Of a stretch of DNA of 64,000 bases, positions 11,387 to 22,485 are shown piece after piece. Where the stretch lies: positions 14,008,900 through 14,072,899 of the forward strand of contig CM055107.1 of NCBI GenBank assembly GCA_029204225.1. The letters run 5' to 3'. Position 1 is the stretch's first letter. Every line of letters starts with the position of its first letter. The notes beneath the pieces were generated by a model. The model searched no databases. It was not told the origin of the DNA and was given only the letters and a program-made list of their open reading frames with translations. Origin of the DNA: Diphasiastrum complanatum (lineage: Eukaryota; Streptophyta; Lycopodiopsida; Lycopodiales; Lycopodiaceae). The translations under genes and the position numbers were made by a program.

Positions 11387-12105
11387 TGTGAAGATTATTA
11401 AAATATTATCTTCCTATCTCGAGTTTGGGGTCATGTCCATGATAATTTCCACTAGATTTTATGTTGTACATATAAGGAGTGTGAATTGAGCACATATCCT
11501 TCTAGTGTAGCTCGGATTTGAGTTAGATAGGTTCAATTGTAATGACATGCAGATGTTTTGATAGCATGCAAAGTCTTATTGTATGCATGCAAGCCACATG
11601 CAATCAGTGCATGCAACATGCAAAGTAGTTTCTGTGATCTACACATGTCTAGGCAATTTTATGAGTTGACATGCAGTACATGCATGCAGTTACACATGTG
11701 GATCTCTGATAGGTGAATTAGTTCAGTTAAGTGGACTTTCCATGCAACTCCACTATAGGAATTCGAGTCTCTCTCATGTAGGGAAAGCTGGGCATGTTTT
11801 GCCATATTGTGAATATTGAGATTTTGGTGTTTTGGACTCATTCTCTCTCTACTCGAGTTTTCTATGTATGATTTTCTCTCTCTACTCGAGAGCAGCCTTT
11901 TCTTCCCATACTGAACACTTAGAATTTTTTTAGACATTCATTTCTCATAGTGAAGAGTTAGATTTTTTCATCAGATGTATGCCATTGTGCTCTTGCCTTA
12001 GATTTTTCAAGTATACTGTTCTTTGATCAATCTTGTGCAATCACAACACCTCAGTAAGATCTTGTAGGGTGTGTGGTGAAGTTCACACGTGCTAAAAACT
12101 TCACA
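11387..12105 (+). repeat. 3' LTR of Copia-D
   Basis: Starts TGTGAAGATT directly after the polypurine tract and ends ..AAAAACTTCACA, giving TG..CA termini and about 719 bp. It contains many TGCATG runs (11570-11690). No partner LTR lies in the window, so the right boundary is inferred from the terminal motif and from gene-like sequence resuming after it. Confidence 0.7.
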
Positions 12106-13160
12106 GAATGATTATCTTAAATTTGAGAGTGACATAGCCAATGTTGTAGATAGAACTGGAGTTTTATTTTGTTTTAGATTAGAGGAACTTGACTTCAGTA
12201 TAAACCATAGAGTTATTGATTGTTTGGATCTCAAAAATAGACAGGCTTCTAATAGTGATCCTGTGATAGAGTCTGGGATTGCACACTTGCAATATGACAT
12301 TGCAAGAGATTCATCCAATCAGTAACTTTTTGCTTCAGGCCTTCAAGGAGAATAATGACAATTTGTCACAGTGTCTGACCAGTGGATTCACACCAACAAC
12401 AAAATACCTGCCCGTGCTTTAACATATCATACCAAGCAAGATATGTTAAATGCTTCTTGCTATGGAAATAGTTTTTAGAATTGCAGGTAATGGACTCTCT
12501 ATCTTATTTTGCAGTGAGCACTAGAGTTTAAACCTAGTCTCTATTAAGAGATCTATAGATAATACTGTTAAAGTATTTTGTGTCAAGATGAACTCGGCTA
12601 GCAATACACTTAAGGATTTAGATATGTACTTGCCATATTTAAGTAAATATATTTCAACAAATGTTCCTCAGTCAATTGATTGACAAATCGTCAGTTTATT
12701 AGAGGTAAATTTTGTCTTTCTTAACATGATTTTGAAATCAGTATTCTAATGTATTTGTTTCATTCTAATTCATTCTGTTCCTTAATTGATATCTTATGTG
12801 CTGAATTTTTTTTGTAGTTACCCCAAAAAAATGATTCATTCAGTTGTGTGTGTGGTATACTTAATATAATGCAAAGTTATTTTTTGAGTGGTCCAACCTT
12901 CAGGAGGATGTTGATATTTCAAAGGTAATTTATTCTTGGTTTTGGAATCGTGATTAGTTTTTCTATTCTGTTGATTTTATTTAGCCGTTACTAATACATG
13001 AATGCTCAATCTTGCAGTTTACACTTCTTGTATACACATCAAGCCAGGTGTACAAATTTAGACAAGAAATTATCCTAAACATACTGGCGAGGGCAAGGCT
13101 TCAGCCTCCCATTGTTGATGATGGTGCTAAGGATGATGTTATCATATTAAATAAAGATTA
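12106..13160 (+). pseudogene. Unrecognised multi-exon gene fragment
   Basis: Coding-looking pieces are separated by canonical introns: 12110-12324 (FESDIANVVDRTGVLF..), an out-of-frame continuation LLQAFKENNDNLSQCL, a piece to about 12702 with donor GAG|GTAAAT, an acceptor TTTTGTAG at about 12818 followed by LPQKNDSFSCVCGIL, a donor AAAG|GTAATT near 12924, and an acceptor CTTGCAG at about 13018 followed by FTLLVYTSSQVYKFRQ..ILNKD and a stop near 13159. Frameshifts indicate decay. The family is not recognised; it may be the same locus as 7304-7803, split by Copia-D. Confidence 0.4.
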
Positions 13161-13526
13161 GAAAAATATAGATAGCATAGAACAGATATAGATTGCACAT
13201 GTATAGAATTTATAGAGAAATATACATTGGTATATCAAATGTTGCTCCATTTTATGAATTTGGGAGCACGAAATACATGTACTGATGCGAACTTGGGCTT
13301 TCATTTATTGAATGAAAGAGTCCATACACAGATTTTTACTAAACTTTATTTGAAGCTATTGTTCTTCCACAATGGTGATTGTTGTAGGTAGATCTTTGCA
13401 GCACGTTATCAGCTCCAGTCTTTATTAGTGAATGTGCAATTGTATCATTTTCCATAATTTTGTACTATTTTGAAATGGCAATAAACATAGAGTACTTACG
13501 AGTCTTTTGTTGATGATAAATATGAA
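13161..13526. other. AT-rich flank, no gene seen
   Basis: Sequence between the gene fragment and Copia-C. It may contain the 3' untranslated region of that fragment. No feature recognised. Confidence 0.3.
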
Positions 13527-13531
13527 ATATG

Positions 13532-14186
13532 TGTGAAAATTGTCAACATTTCCTAGCTAGTTTGAGACCTAAATTGGCTAAAATTGTAAATAGTTTTGGT
13601 TCTGGAGTTTTGCACGTGTGAACCAGGCCACAATGTTTTTATTTACTGTATTTTTTCAGTATGATGAAGTGTCAAACTTCATACCCTTCAAAATGAGACC
13701 ATTTTGATGTATTTTGGTCATATAAGCCATTTTTAGCTATTTTTCCTATATAGGGAATATCTAGGGTCAAGTACCTTCTAGAGAGAGGAGAGAGAGTCAT
13801 CTTCCTCATCCATAAATAGTAGGGAAGTCATGGAGAACAGGTTGGAGAAACCTTTTGTATGCTTCATTGAGATCAATAGATCATTGTCATTGTTTCTTCC
13901 TCCATTGAGAGCATTGTTGTGTGTATTGTCTTCAAGCTATTGTGTATGATCTTAGGTGCTTTCCAAAAGTGATAGGCTGATGTATTATGGACTGTATAAT
14001 GCTATTTTGGGCCGCACTTGATGTTTATGGAAGTTTCCATTTGTGATAAATGCTTTTTGATCAAGTTCTTTGCATTCTAGGTAGCATAGAATGTGTTGCC
14101 AATTCCTAGCTTATGTAGTTTGGAGTGCAAGCATTCAAGCCAATGATCTTGGAGTTTAGATCCACTTAGGATCTGTATTTTTCACA
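13532..14186 (+). repeat. 5' LTR of Copia-C
   Basis: 655 bp, TG..CA ends, matches 18723-19377 except for one base (aagtcatgg here, aagtcgtgg there). Promoter and RNA start should lie in this LTR; CCTATATAGGGA near 13745 is a plausible TATA region. Confidence 0.97.
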
Positions 14187-14200
14187 TGGTATCAGAGCTG
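14187..14200 (+). other. Primer-binding site of Copia-C
   Basis: TGGTATCAGAGCTG lies immediately after the LTR, the plant initiator Met-tRNA complement that primes minus-strand DNA synthesis. Confidence 0.93.
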
Positions 14201-15358
14201 GTTGGCTTCTATTTACAGTAAGTATTCCATTTTTGGTGATATTTGGATGTTTGATCAAGTTCTAGCATGATTTTGCATTGCTTTGTTGATCAAATCTTAC
14301 TAACCTTTGTTTTGTGAGTTGAACTTGTGGATCAAAAGCATATTTCAGGTCTATTGAAGATCAGAGGCTGAAAAGAAACTATTTTGGATCAGATCATAAC
14401 ACCTAATCATTTGTGATTGTGAGGCTTGTGCATATTCAATACTAACAATGTTCTTTTCAATCCTATTGTTGACAATCTCCATTCTTGGATGAACACTCTC
14501 CTTAAGTGGATGAAACTTCTCCTTAAGTGGATGACAAATGCTCTTTTGAGTGAGTTGTAATTCTCCTAAAGGCTGAGCAAAGCTCCCATTTGGATGAAAG
14601 ATCCCCTTTTTTGGGTGAACATATTGTAAGCTCCATTGTGAAGAGCATATTGTAAAGATTGTCATCAATTTTGGCATAAATTTTGATGTACTTTGTTGAG
14701 CATGTAAGTAACTCTCCTTATGTAATTTGATTGGAGCATTTGCTGGAAGGTGTTAACCATTATGCAAGTGTGTTTTCAGGTTCTTAACAGGTTGAGGAAC
14801 ATTCTCATGTGAAGTGATCTTAGATCTACATCTAAACACCAAGATTTGACAAGATAGTGAAGCTAGTCTTGTGATTCACTAAGTGTGCTCATTGATTCAC
14901 CTCTAAATCTTGTATTTATCACTTGCTGGAGTTTATAAACTTTTAGAAGTGTGGTTTACATGTGGTTTTACAGGTTGAATCAATATCTTAGTGTGTTGAT
15001 CATATGTTGATCAAGTTTGTTCATTACTAGGTAATCTTGGCATCCTAGTTTTGGGTATTTTCTAAGAATGCAAGTAACTCTTCACACCATAACTTGATTT
15101 GGTCACTTGCTGGAAAGTTTGAGAGCTTAAGCAAGAGTGTGTTCAGGTTGGTTTGATTTTGTAATCCATTCTTAGTGTGTGCAAAGTGTTGCATGTGTTT
15201 CAATCTTCCTTTCTATGCTTGGAAACCATCTAGGTTCAAGATAGAAGTGTTTTAGGGTCCTAAATCTTCATAGATCTCTTTATCTATCATTTGTTGAGAG
15301 AAAAGTGAGTGCTAAGTGCTTTAGGACAGAACCTAAAAGTTGAAGAAACATTAGAATC

Positions 15359-18300
15359 ATGGCTTCCAATGGTGGGATCATGCTAGAGTCTAGTGAAAGG
15401 TTGAGTTCATCAAACTACTCTACTTGGAAAGTGAGGATGGAGTCCTTACTTGAGTTGAATGAACTCATGGACATAGTTGCAGAAATTGAAGAGAGACCTC
15501 TCACACTTCAAGAGCAACAAAGGTTTGATAAGAAGGCCAAAAGGGCTCTTCATATCATTAAAATGAATGTTACAAATGAACTTCTCAAGGAAGTTGGAAA
15601 GTGTCAAAGTGCAAGTGAGGCATGGAATGCCTTAAAGAAGCTCTTTGAATCAAAGTCCACATCTAGGGTATTGACCCTAAGGAGACAAATATTTTCTAGT
15701 AGGCAAAGAGAGGGTGAAAGTGCTCATGCATTTATCTTGAGAGTTAAGTCCCTAAGTGATGATTTAGCATGCATTGATGAGAACATAAAAGATGGTGAAA
15801 TAGTCCAAGTTATGTTGAATGGTTTGCTAAATGAACATGCTAACCTTGTGCAAAGTTTTGCCATTCAAAGAGTCTTGCCAAGTGTGGTTGACTTGCAAGA
15901 AATCTTATTGGCTGAAGAACATAGGTTGCAATCAAAGCTTGATGGTGCATCCTTGCAAGGTGGAGGTGAAGAGGCTTTCTTCACAAAAGGCAAATTCAAG
16001 GGCAAAGGTAAAGGCAAAGGGAAATGGTCCAAAGGTGGTAACTTTGATCATGATGATCACTCTTCCTCTTCCTCTTCTACTAAGAACAATAAGTCAAAGT
16101 TCAAGTGCTTTTATTGTGGGATAAAAGGTCATTTTGCAAATGAATGTTATAAGAAGAAAAGAGAGCAAGGAGAGAGGCAAGGAAATCTTACAATAGATGA
16201 GGAAGAACATAACACATGTGAATCACTTGTTATGACTTCAAGTTTGTTAGCCAACATAGATGATAATGATCCTTGGTGGATTGATAGTGGAGCCTCATCT
16301 CACATGACAAGACATAAGGAATACTTTACATCCTTATTGTCTTATGAGGGAGAAGGTAACATCATCTACACTGCAAATGATGGTCAATGTGACATCAAAG
16401 GCATAGGCACTATTCCTATTCTTTCAACAAATAGGAAAGCAAATCTTGAAAATGTTTTGTACATTCCTTCAATCACTAAGAATTTGCTTAGTGTAAGTCA
16501 AATGATTGACAAAGGACTCGATGTGGAGTTCATTGGAGATGCATGTTTGATAAGTAAATGTGGATCCTTGATTGCTCAAGGTAGGAGGCATGGTAAACTT
16601 TTCAAGCTTGATGCATGTGTGATCTCTAATCATGAAGGATGTATGGCTAGGGAGCAATTGACAAACCAAGAAGTTTGGCACAAGAGGTTGGGCCATCCCA
16701 ACTTCAAATCTTTGGAGGTAATGGCAAAGAAAGAGCTTGTTCTTGGTCTCCCTAAAAGTCTTGTTGCAAACAATAGTGTTTGTGAACATTGTGCCTTGTC
16801 CAAATCTCATAGACTTGCTTATTCTAGATCTACTTCTAGATCTAAAGAAGCTTTTCAACTTGTGCATTCTGATATTCATTCTTCTAGTACAACAAGCAAT
16901 GGTGGGGCAAAGATGTATGCAACTTTCATTGATGACTTTAGTAGGTATACTTGGATCTATCTTCTTGATGTTGATGTTGATGTGCCTACTAATCATCATG
17001 ATGTGCAAGATGTCTTGGATGAAGATGGAGATGCCACTCCAAAGCAAACTTCAAGGAAGACTCAAAGGCAAAGGGCTAAGCCATCAAGGCTAACCTATGA
17101 TGAAAAAGGAAAGCAAGTGGTGGACAACTCTAACCTTGCTTTTCTTACCTCTTTTGATGAACCAACTTGTGTAGGTGAAGCAATTCAAAAGAAGGAATGG
17201 ATCCAAGCCATGGATCCTGAGCATCAAGCACTCATCAAAAGCAACACATGGAGGTTGGTAAAGCTTCCAAAGGACAAGAAGGCAATTGGTTGTAAGTGGA
17301 TCTTCAAGATCAAGACAAATCAAGATGGATCAATCAACAAGTACAAGGCAAGGTTGGTGGCAAAGGGGTATGCTCAAGAATATGGTATTGACTATGATGA
17401 GACCTTTGCACCCGTGGCAAAGATGGTAACTATTCGAATCCTAATCTCTCTTGCAACTCTTTATGATTGGGATATGTGGCAAATGGATGTTACTAATGCC
17501 TTCTTGAATGGTGATCTTGAAGAAGATATTTACATGGAGCAACCCGAGGGCTATGTTTCACATGATGAGCCTAATCATGTGTGCTATCTCCAAAAGAGTT
17601 TGTATGGGCTAAAGCAAGCACCAAGGAGTTGGTATGCTAAGCTCAATTCCTTCTTACTTTCTCAAAACTTTGTTATGAGTGAGTATGATCATTCTCTCTA
17701 CTTTAGATTGAATGAAAATGATATCACTTTACTTTTGATCTATGTTGATGACATTATCTTAAGTGGTGGTAACAATCTAGATATAGATGAAATCAAGATG
17801 GCACTCAAAAGAGAGTTTGAAATTCAAGATCTTGGTAAACTTCATTATATCTTAGGAATAGAGATTATTAGAACTTCTAAATCTACATTCATATGTCAAG
17901 AAAAGTATGTTAACTCTATTCTAAAAAGGTTTCATATGGAAGATTGTAAAGTTGTTTCTACTCCTATGGAATCAAATGTAAAGCTAACTACAAGAAGTAA
18001 TGAAAGATCCTTCAAGGACATTACTCTCTATAGAAAGCTAATAGGATCTCTTATATGGTTAACCATCACAAGACCTGATCTAAGCTTTGTGGTTGGTAAA
18101 CTAAGTCAATTTATGCAAGATCCTAGTGAGGCTCATTGGAAGCTAGGAAAGAGAGTACTTAGATACATCTCGGGATCTAGAGATTTTGGCATCTTGTATG
18201 GAGGTACTACACCTAACCTTTGTGGATTTTCAGATTCAGATTTTGCAGGTGATCAAATGGATAGGAAGTCAACAAGTGCCTTTGCAATCTATCTTGGAGA

Positions 18301-18727
18301 TGGAGTGGTCTCATGGCTATCAAAGAAGCAACCAACTATCTCTCTATCTTCCACCGAAGCCGAGTACAAGGCATTAACAACATGCACCAAGGAGATTCTT
18401 TGGATCAAGAGGATGTTATTGGATCTTCACTTGCTGGAACCAGAGAAGACTCCAATCATACTTTGTGATAACCTTTCAGCCCAAAGCTTGGCAAGCAATC
18501 CTGTTTTTCATGCAAGGAGCAAGCACATTGAGATTGCTCACCATTTTGTGAGAGATCAAGTCATTGCCAAAGAGGTGGAGCTTCAACATGTCTCTTCAAA
18601 GGAGTGTGTGGCTGATATCTTCACCAAACCATTGGGAAAGGACCTATATTTAATGCATAGATCTAATCTTGGAATGTGCTCAAAGACTATGTTGAAACTA
18701 GCATCCAATGTTGAAGAGGGAGTGTGA
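15359..18727 (+). CDS. Copia-C gag-pol polyprotein lacking the integrase core
   Basis: One open frame of 1122 codons; the first ATG (15359, MASNGGIMLE..) matches the start of related gags here. Order: gag (about 1-240), zinc knuckle CFYCGIKGHFANEC (about 250-263), protease WWIDSGASSHM (about 306), gag-pre-integrase VWHKRLGHPNFKSL (about 438) with CEHC, first integrase Asp in HSDIHSS (about 502), IDDFSRYTWIYLL, then an abrupt jump to an acidic linker (DVDVDVPTNHHDVQDV, about 541). The second Asp and the Glu of integrase are missing; full copia polyproteins carry 200-300 more residues here. RT follows (GCKWIFKIKTNQDGS, catalytic YVDD about 794), then RNase H (SDSDFAGDQMDRKSTSAF about 959, SLSSTEAEYKALT, CVADIFTKPL). 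The stop TGA lies two bases inside the 3' LTR. It can supply particles and reverse transcriptase but not integration. Confidence 0.95.
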   Translation: MASNGGIMLESSERLSSSNYSTWKVRMESLLELNELMDIVAEIEERPLTLQEQQRFDKKAKRALHIIKMNVTNELLKEVGKCQSASEAWNALKKLFESKSTSRVLTLRRQIFSSRQREGESAHAFILRVKSLSDDLACIDENIKDGEIVQVMLNGLLNEHANLVQSFAIQRVLPSVVDLQEILLAEEHRLQSKLDGASLQGGGEEAFFTKGKFKGKGKGKGKWSKGGNFDHDDHSSSSSSTKNNKSKFKCFYCGIKGHFANECYKKKREQGERQGNLTIDEEEHNTCESLVMTSSLLANIDDNDPWWIDSGASSHMTRHKEYFTSLLSYEGEGNIIYTANDGQCDIKGIGTIPILSTNRKANLENVLYIPSITKNLLSVSQMIDKGLDVEFIGDACLISKCGSLIAQGRRHGKLFKLDACVISNHEGCMAREQLTNQEVWHKRLGHPNFKSLEVMAKKELVLGLPKSLVANNSVCEHCALSKSHRLAYSRSTSRSKEAFQLVHSDIHSSSTTSNGGAKMYATFIDDFSRYTWIYLLDVDVDVPTNHHDVQDVLDEDGDATPKQTSRKTQRQRAKPSRLTYDEKGKQVVDNSNLAFLTSFDEPTCVGEAIQKKEWIQAMDPEHQALIKSNTWRLVKLPKDKKAIGCKWIFKIKTNQDGSINKYKARLVAKGYAQEYGIDYDETFAPVAKMVTIRILISLATLYDWDMWQMDVTNAFLNGDLEEDIYMEQPEGYVSHDEPNHVCYLQKSLYGLKQAPRSWYAKLNSFLLSQNFVMSEYDHSLYFRLNENDITLLLIYVDDIILSGGNNLDIDEIKMALKREFEIQDLGKLHYILGIEIIRTSKSTFICQEKYVNSILKRFHMEDCKVVSTPMESNVKLTTRSNERSFKDITLYRKLIGSLIWLTITRPDLSFVVGKLSQFMQDPSEAHWKLGKRVLRYISGSRDFGILYGGTTPNLCGFSDSDFAGDQMDRKSTSAFAIYLGDGVVSWLSKKQPTISLSSTEAEYKALTTCTKEILWIKRMLLDLHLLEPEKTPIILCDNLSAQSLASNPVFHARSKHIEIAHHFVRDQVIAKEVELQHVSSKECVADIFTKPLGKDLYLMHRSNLGMCSKTMLKLASNVEEGV

Positions 18728-19377
18728 AAATTGTCAACATTTCCTAGCTAGTTTGAGACCTAAATTGGCTAAAATTGTAAATAGTTTTGGTTCTGGAGTT
18801 TTGCACGTGTGAACCAGGCCACAATGTTTTTATTTACTGTATTTTTTCAGTATGATGAAGTGTCAAACTTCATACCCTTCAAAATGAGACCATTTTGATG
18901 TATTTTGGTCATATAAGCCATTTTTAGCTATTTTTCCTATATAGGGAATATCTAGGGTCAAGTACCTTCTAGAGAGAGGAGAGAGAGTCATCTTCCTCAT
19001 CCATAAATAGTAGGGAAGTCGTGGAGAACAGGTTGGAGAAACCTTTTGTATGCTTCATTGAGATCAATAGATCATTGTCATTGTTTCTTCCTCCATTGAG
19101 AGCATTGTTGTGTGTATTGTCTTCAAGCTATTGTGTATGATCTTAGGTGCTTTCCAAAAGTGATAGGCTGATGTATTATGGACTGTATAATGCTATTTTG
19201 GGCCGCACTTGATGTTTATGGAAGTTTCCATTTGTGATAAATGCTTTTTGATCAAGTTCTTTGCATTCTAGGTAGCATAGAATGTGTTGCCAATTCCTAG
19301 CTTATGTAGTTTGGAGTGCAAGCATTCAAGCCAATGATCTTGGAGTTTAGATCCACTTAGGATCTGTATTTTTCACA
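18723..19377 (+). repeat. 3' LTR of Copia-C
   Basis: 655 bp, almost identical to the 5' LTR. Preceded by the polypurine tract GAAGAGGGAG, which also encodes the last residues of the polyprotein. Followed by the target duplication ATATG. Confidence 0.97.
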
Positions 19378-19382
19378 ATATG

Positions 19383-20631
19383 TTGGTAGATTGGTTTGTA
19401 ATAGCATGAAATCTGTTCCGATAAAGTCAACCTTCCAATGCTCTTCCACCTCAACCATAGTCAAATATTCCTCATTGTAGATAATGCTTATCTCCATTCG
19501 GTTTGAGTGACCAATTAGTTCAAAGTCTTGATCCAGTGGTAGCCATGTACCTTCAATTTTCTTGTATCTTTGATAGCTAAATGTGAGACTCAGCATTTGT
19601 TTTTTGATATGATAATGGAAGATCATTGATGACTTTTTAATCCTGCATTCTATGTCATTATTTGTTTTATTATCCTAGCCTCGATCCATGAGATCTAACA
19701 AAGTCTCATCTGATAAATCCTTGCAAACAAATAAAGGTGGTGTCCTACGAACACTAGCACTTGAGAAAAAATCAAATATATGCAATGAGATAAACCAACT
19801 TAGGTGAACAATTTTCGAGCTCGTACTTATCTTCATAACATTTCTAACATCAATGAGTAGCTTGCATCTGAAGGATTTAGAAAAATACTGTCAAGAGTAG
19901 GCCACTCATCACTATGAAAACTAGGCAATGGAATTACTTTGAGCATGCCAAAGCCTCCATATTCCGTTTGTGGTGTATATAAAGATTCATAAAAATATAT
20001 ACCACAATCTACAAGTTCCTTTGGACTTCTTCCTCTATATTGTAGCTTTCCAACATCAGAGTGAATCATGTCCAATATTCCTACAAGTGATTGTGCTGGC
20101 TCCCATTTACTTATGCATGATGGATATAAATCTGAAAGAAAAAAAAAATGTTGAGGCATTTAAATCGTAATCTGAAGAGCATCAATAAAAAAATCACCTA
20201 TGATTGCGATAGAGTGCATACATTTTGATATACTTACAGTTACATTTTTTATGATCATGAGGATTGATATCTTGTACTTTTATTTCTTAATGCATATATA
20301 CGTGTTGTACTAAAACTTCTAATATCGACTGACCTCCCAGAGTAGTCCTAATCTCTAGAACTTTTGCTTTACAATAAGATTTGTATGTCATTTTTGCCCT
20401 TTTCTTTTGTCGAAAATTGCTCTTTGATGATGGATGCAACAACATCCACGAATTCTTCATATATTTTGTTGGCTTCCAGTTATCAGCTTCATCTTTCTCA
20501 TTGTAAAAAATCACAGACTCAACTGTAGATTTGGGTCTCCTTGCCATTGCTATTTTCAAAGCTTTGGGCGCCAAAAATCTCTCTGATATAATACTTAATT
20601 TCAATTTTTTTATCACATTTGGATTGCCCAA
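19383..20631 (-). pseudogene. Unrecognised host-gene fragment(s), minus strand
   Basis: Three minus-strand coding-like blocks: 20287-20631 (..KALKIAMARRPKSTVES.., with a possible donor GGGAG|GTCAGT near 20330), 19833-20159 (SDLYPSCISKWEPAQSLVGI..EYGGFGMLKVIPLP) and 19357-19760 (RRTPPLFVCKDLSDETLLDLMD.., ..EEHWKVDFIGTDFMLLQ). Spacing and splice-like junctions suggest exons of one gene, but stops interrupt it and I do not recognise the family. Copia-C inserted at its downstream end. Confidence 0.4.
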
Positions 20632-22030
20632 AAGGATCAGATTTGGTATGGCAGAATTAGCATCCTCCTATGCGTCACCTGTACAAGTTTGTAAGGATGC
20701 TGCCATGATGGAAATCTCACAAGGGATGAGGGATTTTCCCTATCGCTCTGATGAATCATCAGATGGGGAATCAAAGGAACAAAGGTCAACAACGAATGAT
20801 GATCCAACAAGAATGGGAACCTGTGGGAGGCAACAAAGTGCAGCAAAGTCAAGCAGACCAAGTGCAGCAGAAGACCAAGAACCTTGCACTTCAAGTTCAG
20901 GCCATCATCAAGCTTATGCTTGCATAGTCAATTTTCTTGAAAAGGACGAATGTACCTTCTGGTTTGGAGATCATCCAAGTACCAAGTGTCCAATCAAGAA
21001 TCTGCGCTTATTAAAAGGACAGAATACAGATCAATAAGTTCATCGATGACAAGATCCAACAGTTCAATGGTCAGAAGCATAATCAAGCCAACAAGGAGCC
21101 CATCCAAAGGATGGATGTCAGATAAACCCACCTAAATCATGAGCTTCTTCAACAACCAGTGGCAAGGTAGAAGTTTTGGTTATATCCTCTTGCATGTCAC
21201 CAAACTCAATGGAGGACCATAACAGCCTACTAGTCTACTTTGTGGAAGATCTTAAGGGAAATCTATTACCAGTGTATGCCTATCAACTTAGAGGCGATGG
21301 TGTATTGCACTCGGTAAGATGATATGGATGCGGAGGGAAACACCGTCGTGCTAAATGTCCACATCGTGGGGATCCATCAGCATTTGATCCCTCATGTTGA
21401 CAATGCGGAGTTAATCATCCATGCCGTCACAAATAGCCAAGAGGCATTTGGCCTATGTAGACCGACATGCACCTGTGGTGACCCTTCCACCTCCAACGCA
21501 CTATAAAAGAAAAATCTTGGTGCCATCAGGTTATGAAACGAGTGACGAAGAGGATAATCTGGCAAAAGTTCCAAAGTACGCAAAGATACCCTCGGGCAAA
21601 CAAATAAAACCATCATAGAAGACAGAGATGGTAGAATCCATCACGCCAATGGTAACTAAGGAAATCAAGAAATCGGCATCTGATGAAGTCCAACGAATTT
21701 TACCAAGTCTCTTGGTGCAATCACTGCAAAAAAATTTTAGTGATGAATTACCAAGGGGACTAGTGTCAATAGGGCAACTTGAGGGCAATTTAGCACAAGA
21801 TCCAAGGAACAGTGCCATCACACAGCCTTCAATGGAGAAGTGCAATGACCTAGGACTAAAGTTGATGATTGTCCCTCAACGAGCAAGATTCAACCAAAGT
21901 CTCATTGTTCCACAATGCAGCAGCCCAAACCAACGCCAAACCCGAGTATATCCAATCTCAAAAGGCCAAATCCAGGGAATCCAAGCCCAAATAGGCCTCC
22001 AATCCAGCAAGCACCAATGCTCACAATGAC
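20632..22030 (+). pseudogene. Degraded retrotransposon gag-like region
   Basis: The first block (about 20610-21037) reads GLPKRIRFGMAELASSYASPVQVCKDA and ends in a knuckle-like CTFWFGDHPSTKCPIKN. This parallels the minus-strand gag inserted in Gypsy-1 (KIGMPPFTSYTSPKELCKA..CHYCFGKHPTPQCPVRN, 45669-46097), so both belong to one element family. Downstream, short frames (21628-22029) are Gln/Ser/Pro-rich and broken by stops. Probably a Ty3/gypsy-type gag, but the class is not certain. Confidence 0.6.
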
Positions 22031-22485
22031 AAAATCTTGTTCTCAATTTGTAAGATTGACTGCAGAGGAAAGTCGTTAGGTTCAAGCATACCAGTACCTG
22101 GATCGACAAAGTAGTCAAATGAGTACATCGTATCCACATTACAAATTGGGAGAGCCTCTGATGTTGGGACTAGTTGCGCCAATCTGTGAGGATCCAGTTT
22201 TATCTTGGGATACTCTAATGGAATGCCTCAACTACCCGATTGTTGATGAACAAGGTTATCCGGAATGGCCACCAGACCTTTATGGGTATTATTGAAAATT
22301 TGGCAAATCTCGGTTCTTGCTGATTATCCACTAATAAAGCCTCAGGTTTTACGTAAGCGAATTCTATCCATGCTTTTCCTGAAGCAGCCATGTCCCAACA
22401 ATAAAAGAACCGACAACAGCGTCTCTTCACGATAGTTGCAGCCTAGTGCCGAGGGACCGGCACTACTTTGGATCATGGACCCTGA
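22031..22485. other. Non-coding tail of the gag-like element
   Basis: No credible frame. It lies between the gag-like pieces and the LTR-like sequence at 22486 and most likely belongs to the same relic. Confidence 0.3.

Larger units (their letters stand above)
7863..12105 (+). mobile_element. Copia-D: 5'-truncated Ty1/copia element
   Basis: Begins in mid-gag (VLAIGLRDEYDNIV) with no 5' LTR or primer-binding site, runs through protease, integrase, reverse transcriptase and RNase H, a polypurine tract (AAGGAGGAG, 11378-11386) and a 3' LTR. At least three frameshifts and two in-frame stops are present. Its protein is closely related to Copia-C and Copia-E. Confidence 0.9.
13532..19377 (+). mobile_element. 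Copia-C: complete, very young, integrase-deleted Ty1/copia element
   Basis: A full-length insertion of 5846 bp with 655-bp LTRs (TGTGAAAATT..TTTTTCACA) that differ at about one position by eye, a primer-binding site, an untranslated leader of about 1.2 kb, one uninterrupted polyprotein and a polypurine tract. It is bounded by an exact 5-bp target duplication, ATATG (13527-13531 and 19378-19382). Near-identical LTRs mean a recent insertion. The integrase core has been removed in frame, so it must be mobilised in trans, if at all. Confidence 0.97.

Noticed and set aside
16469-17047. 192-codon frame antisense to the Copia-C polyprotein
   Set aside because: A complement of well-supported coding sequence; no motif.
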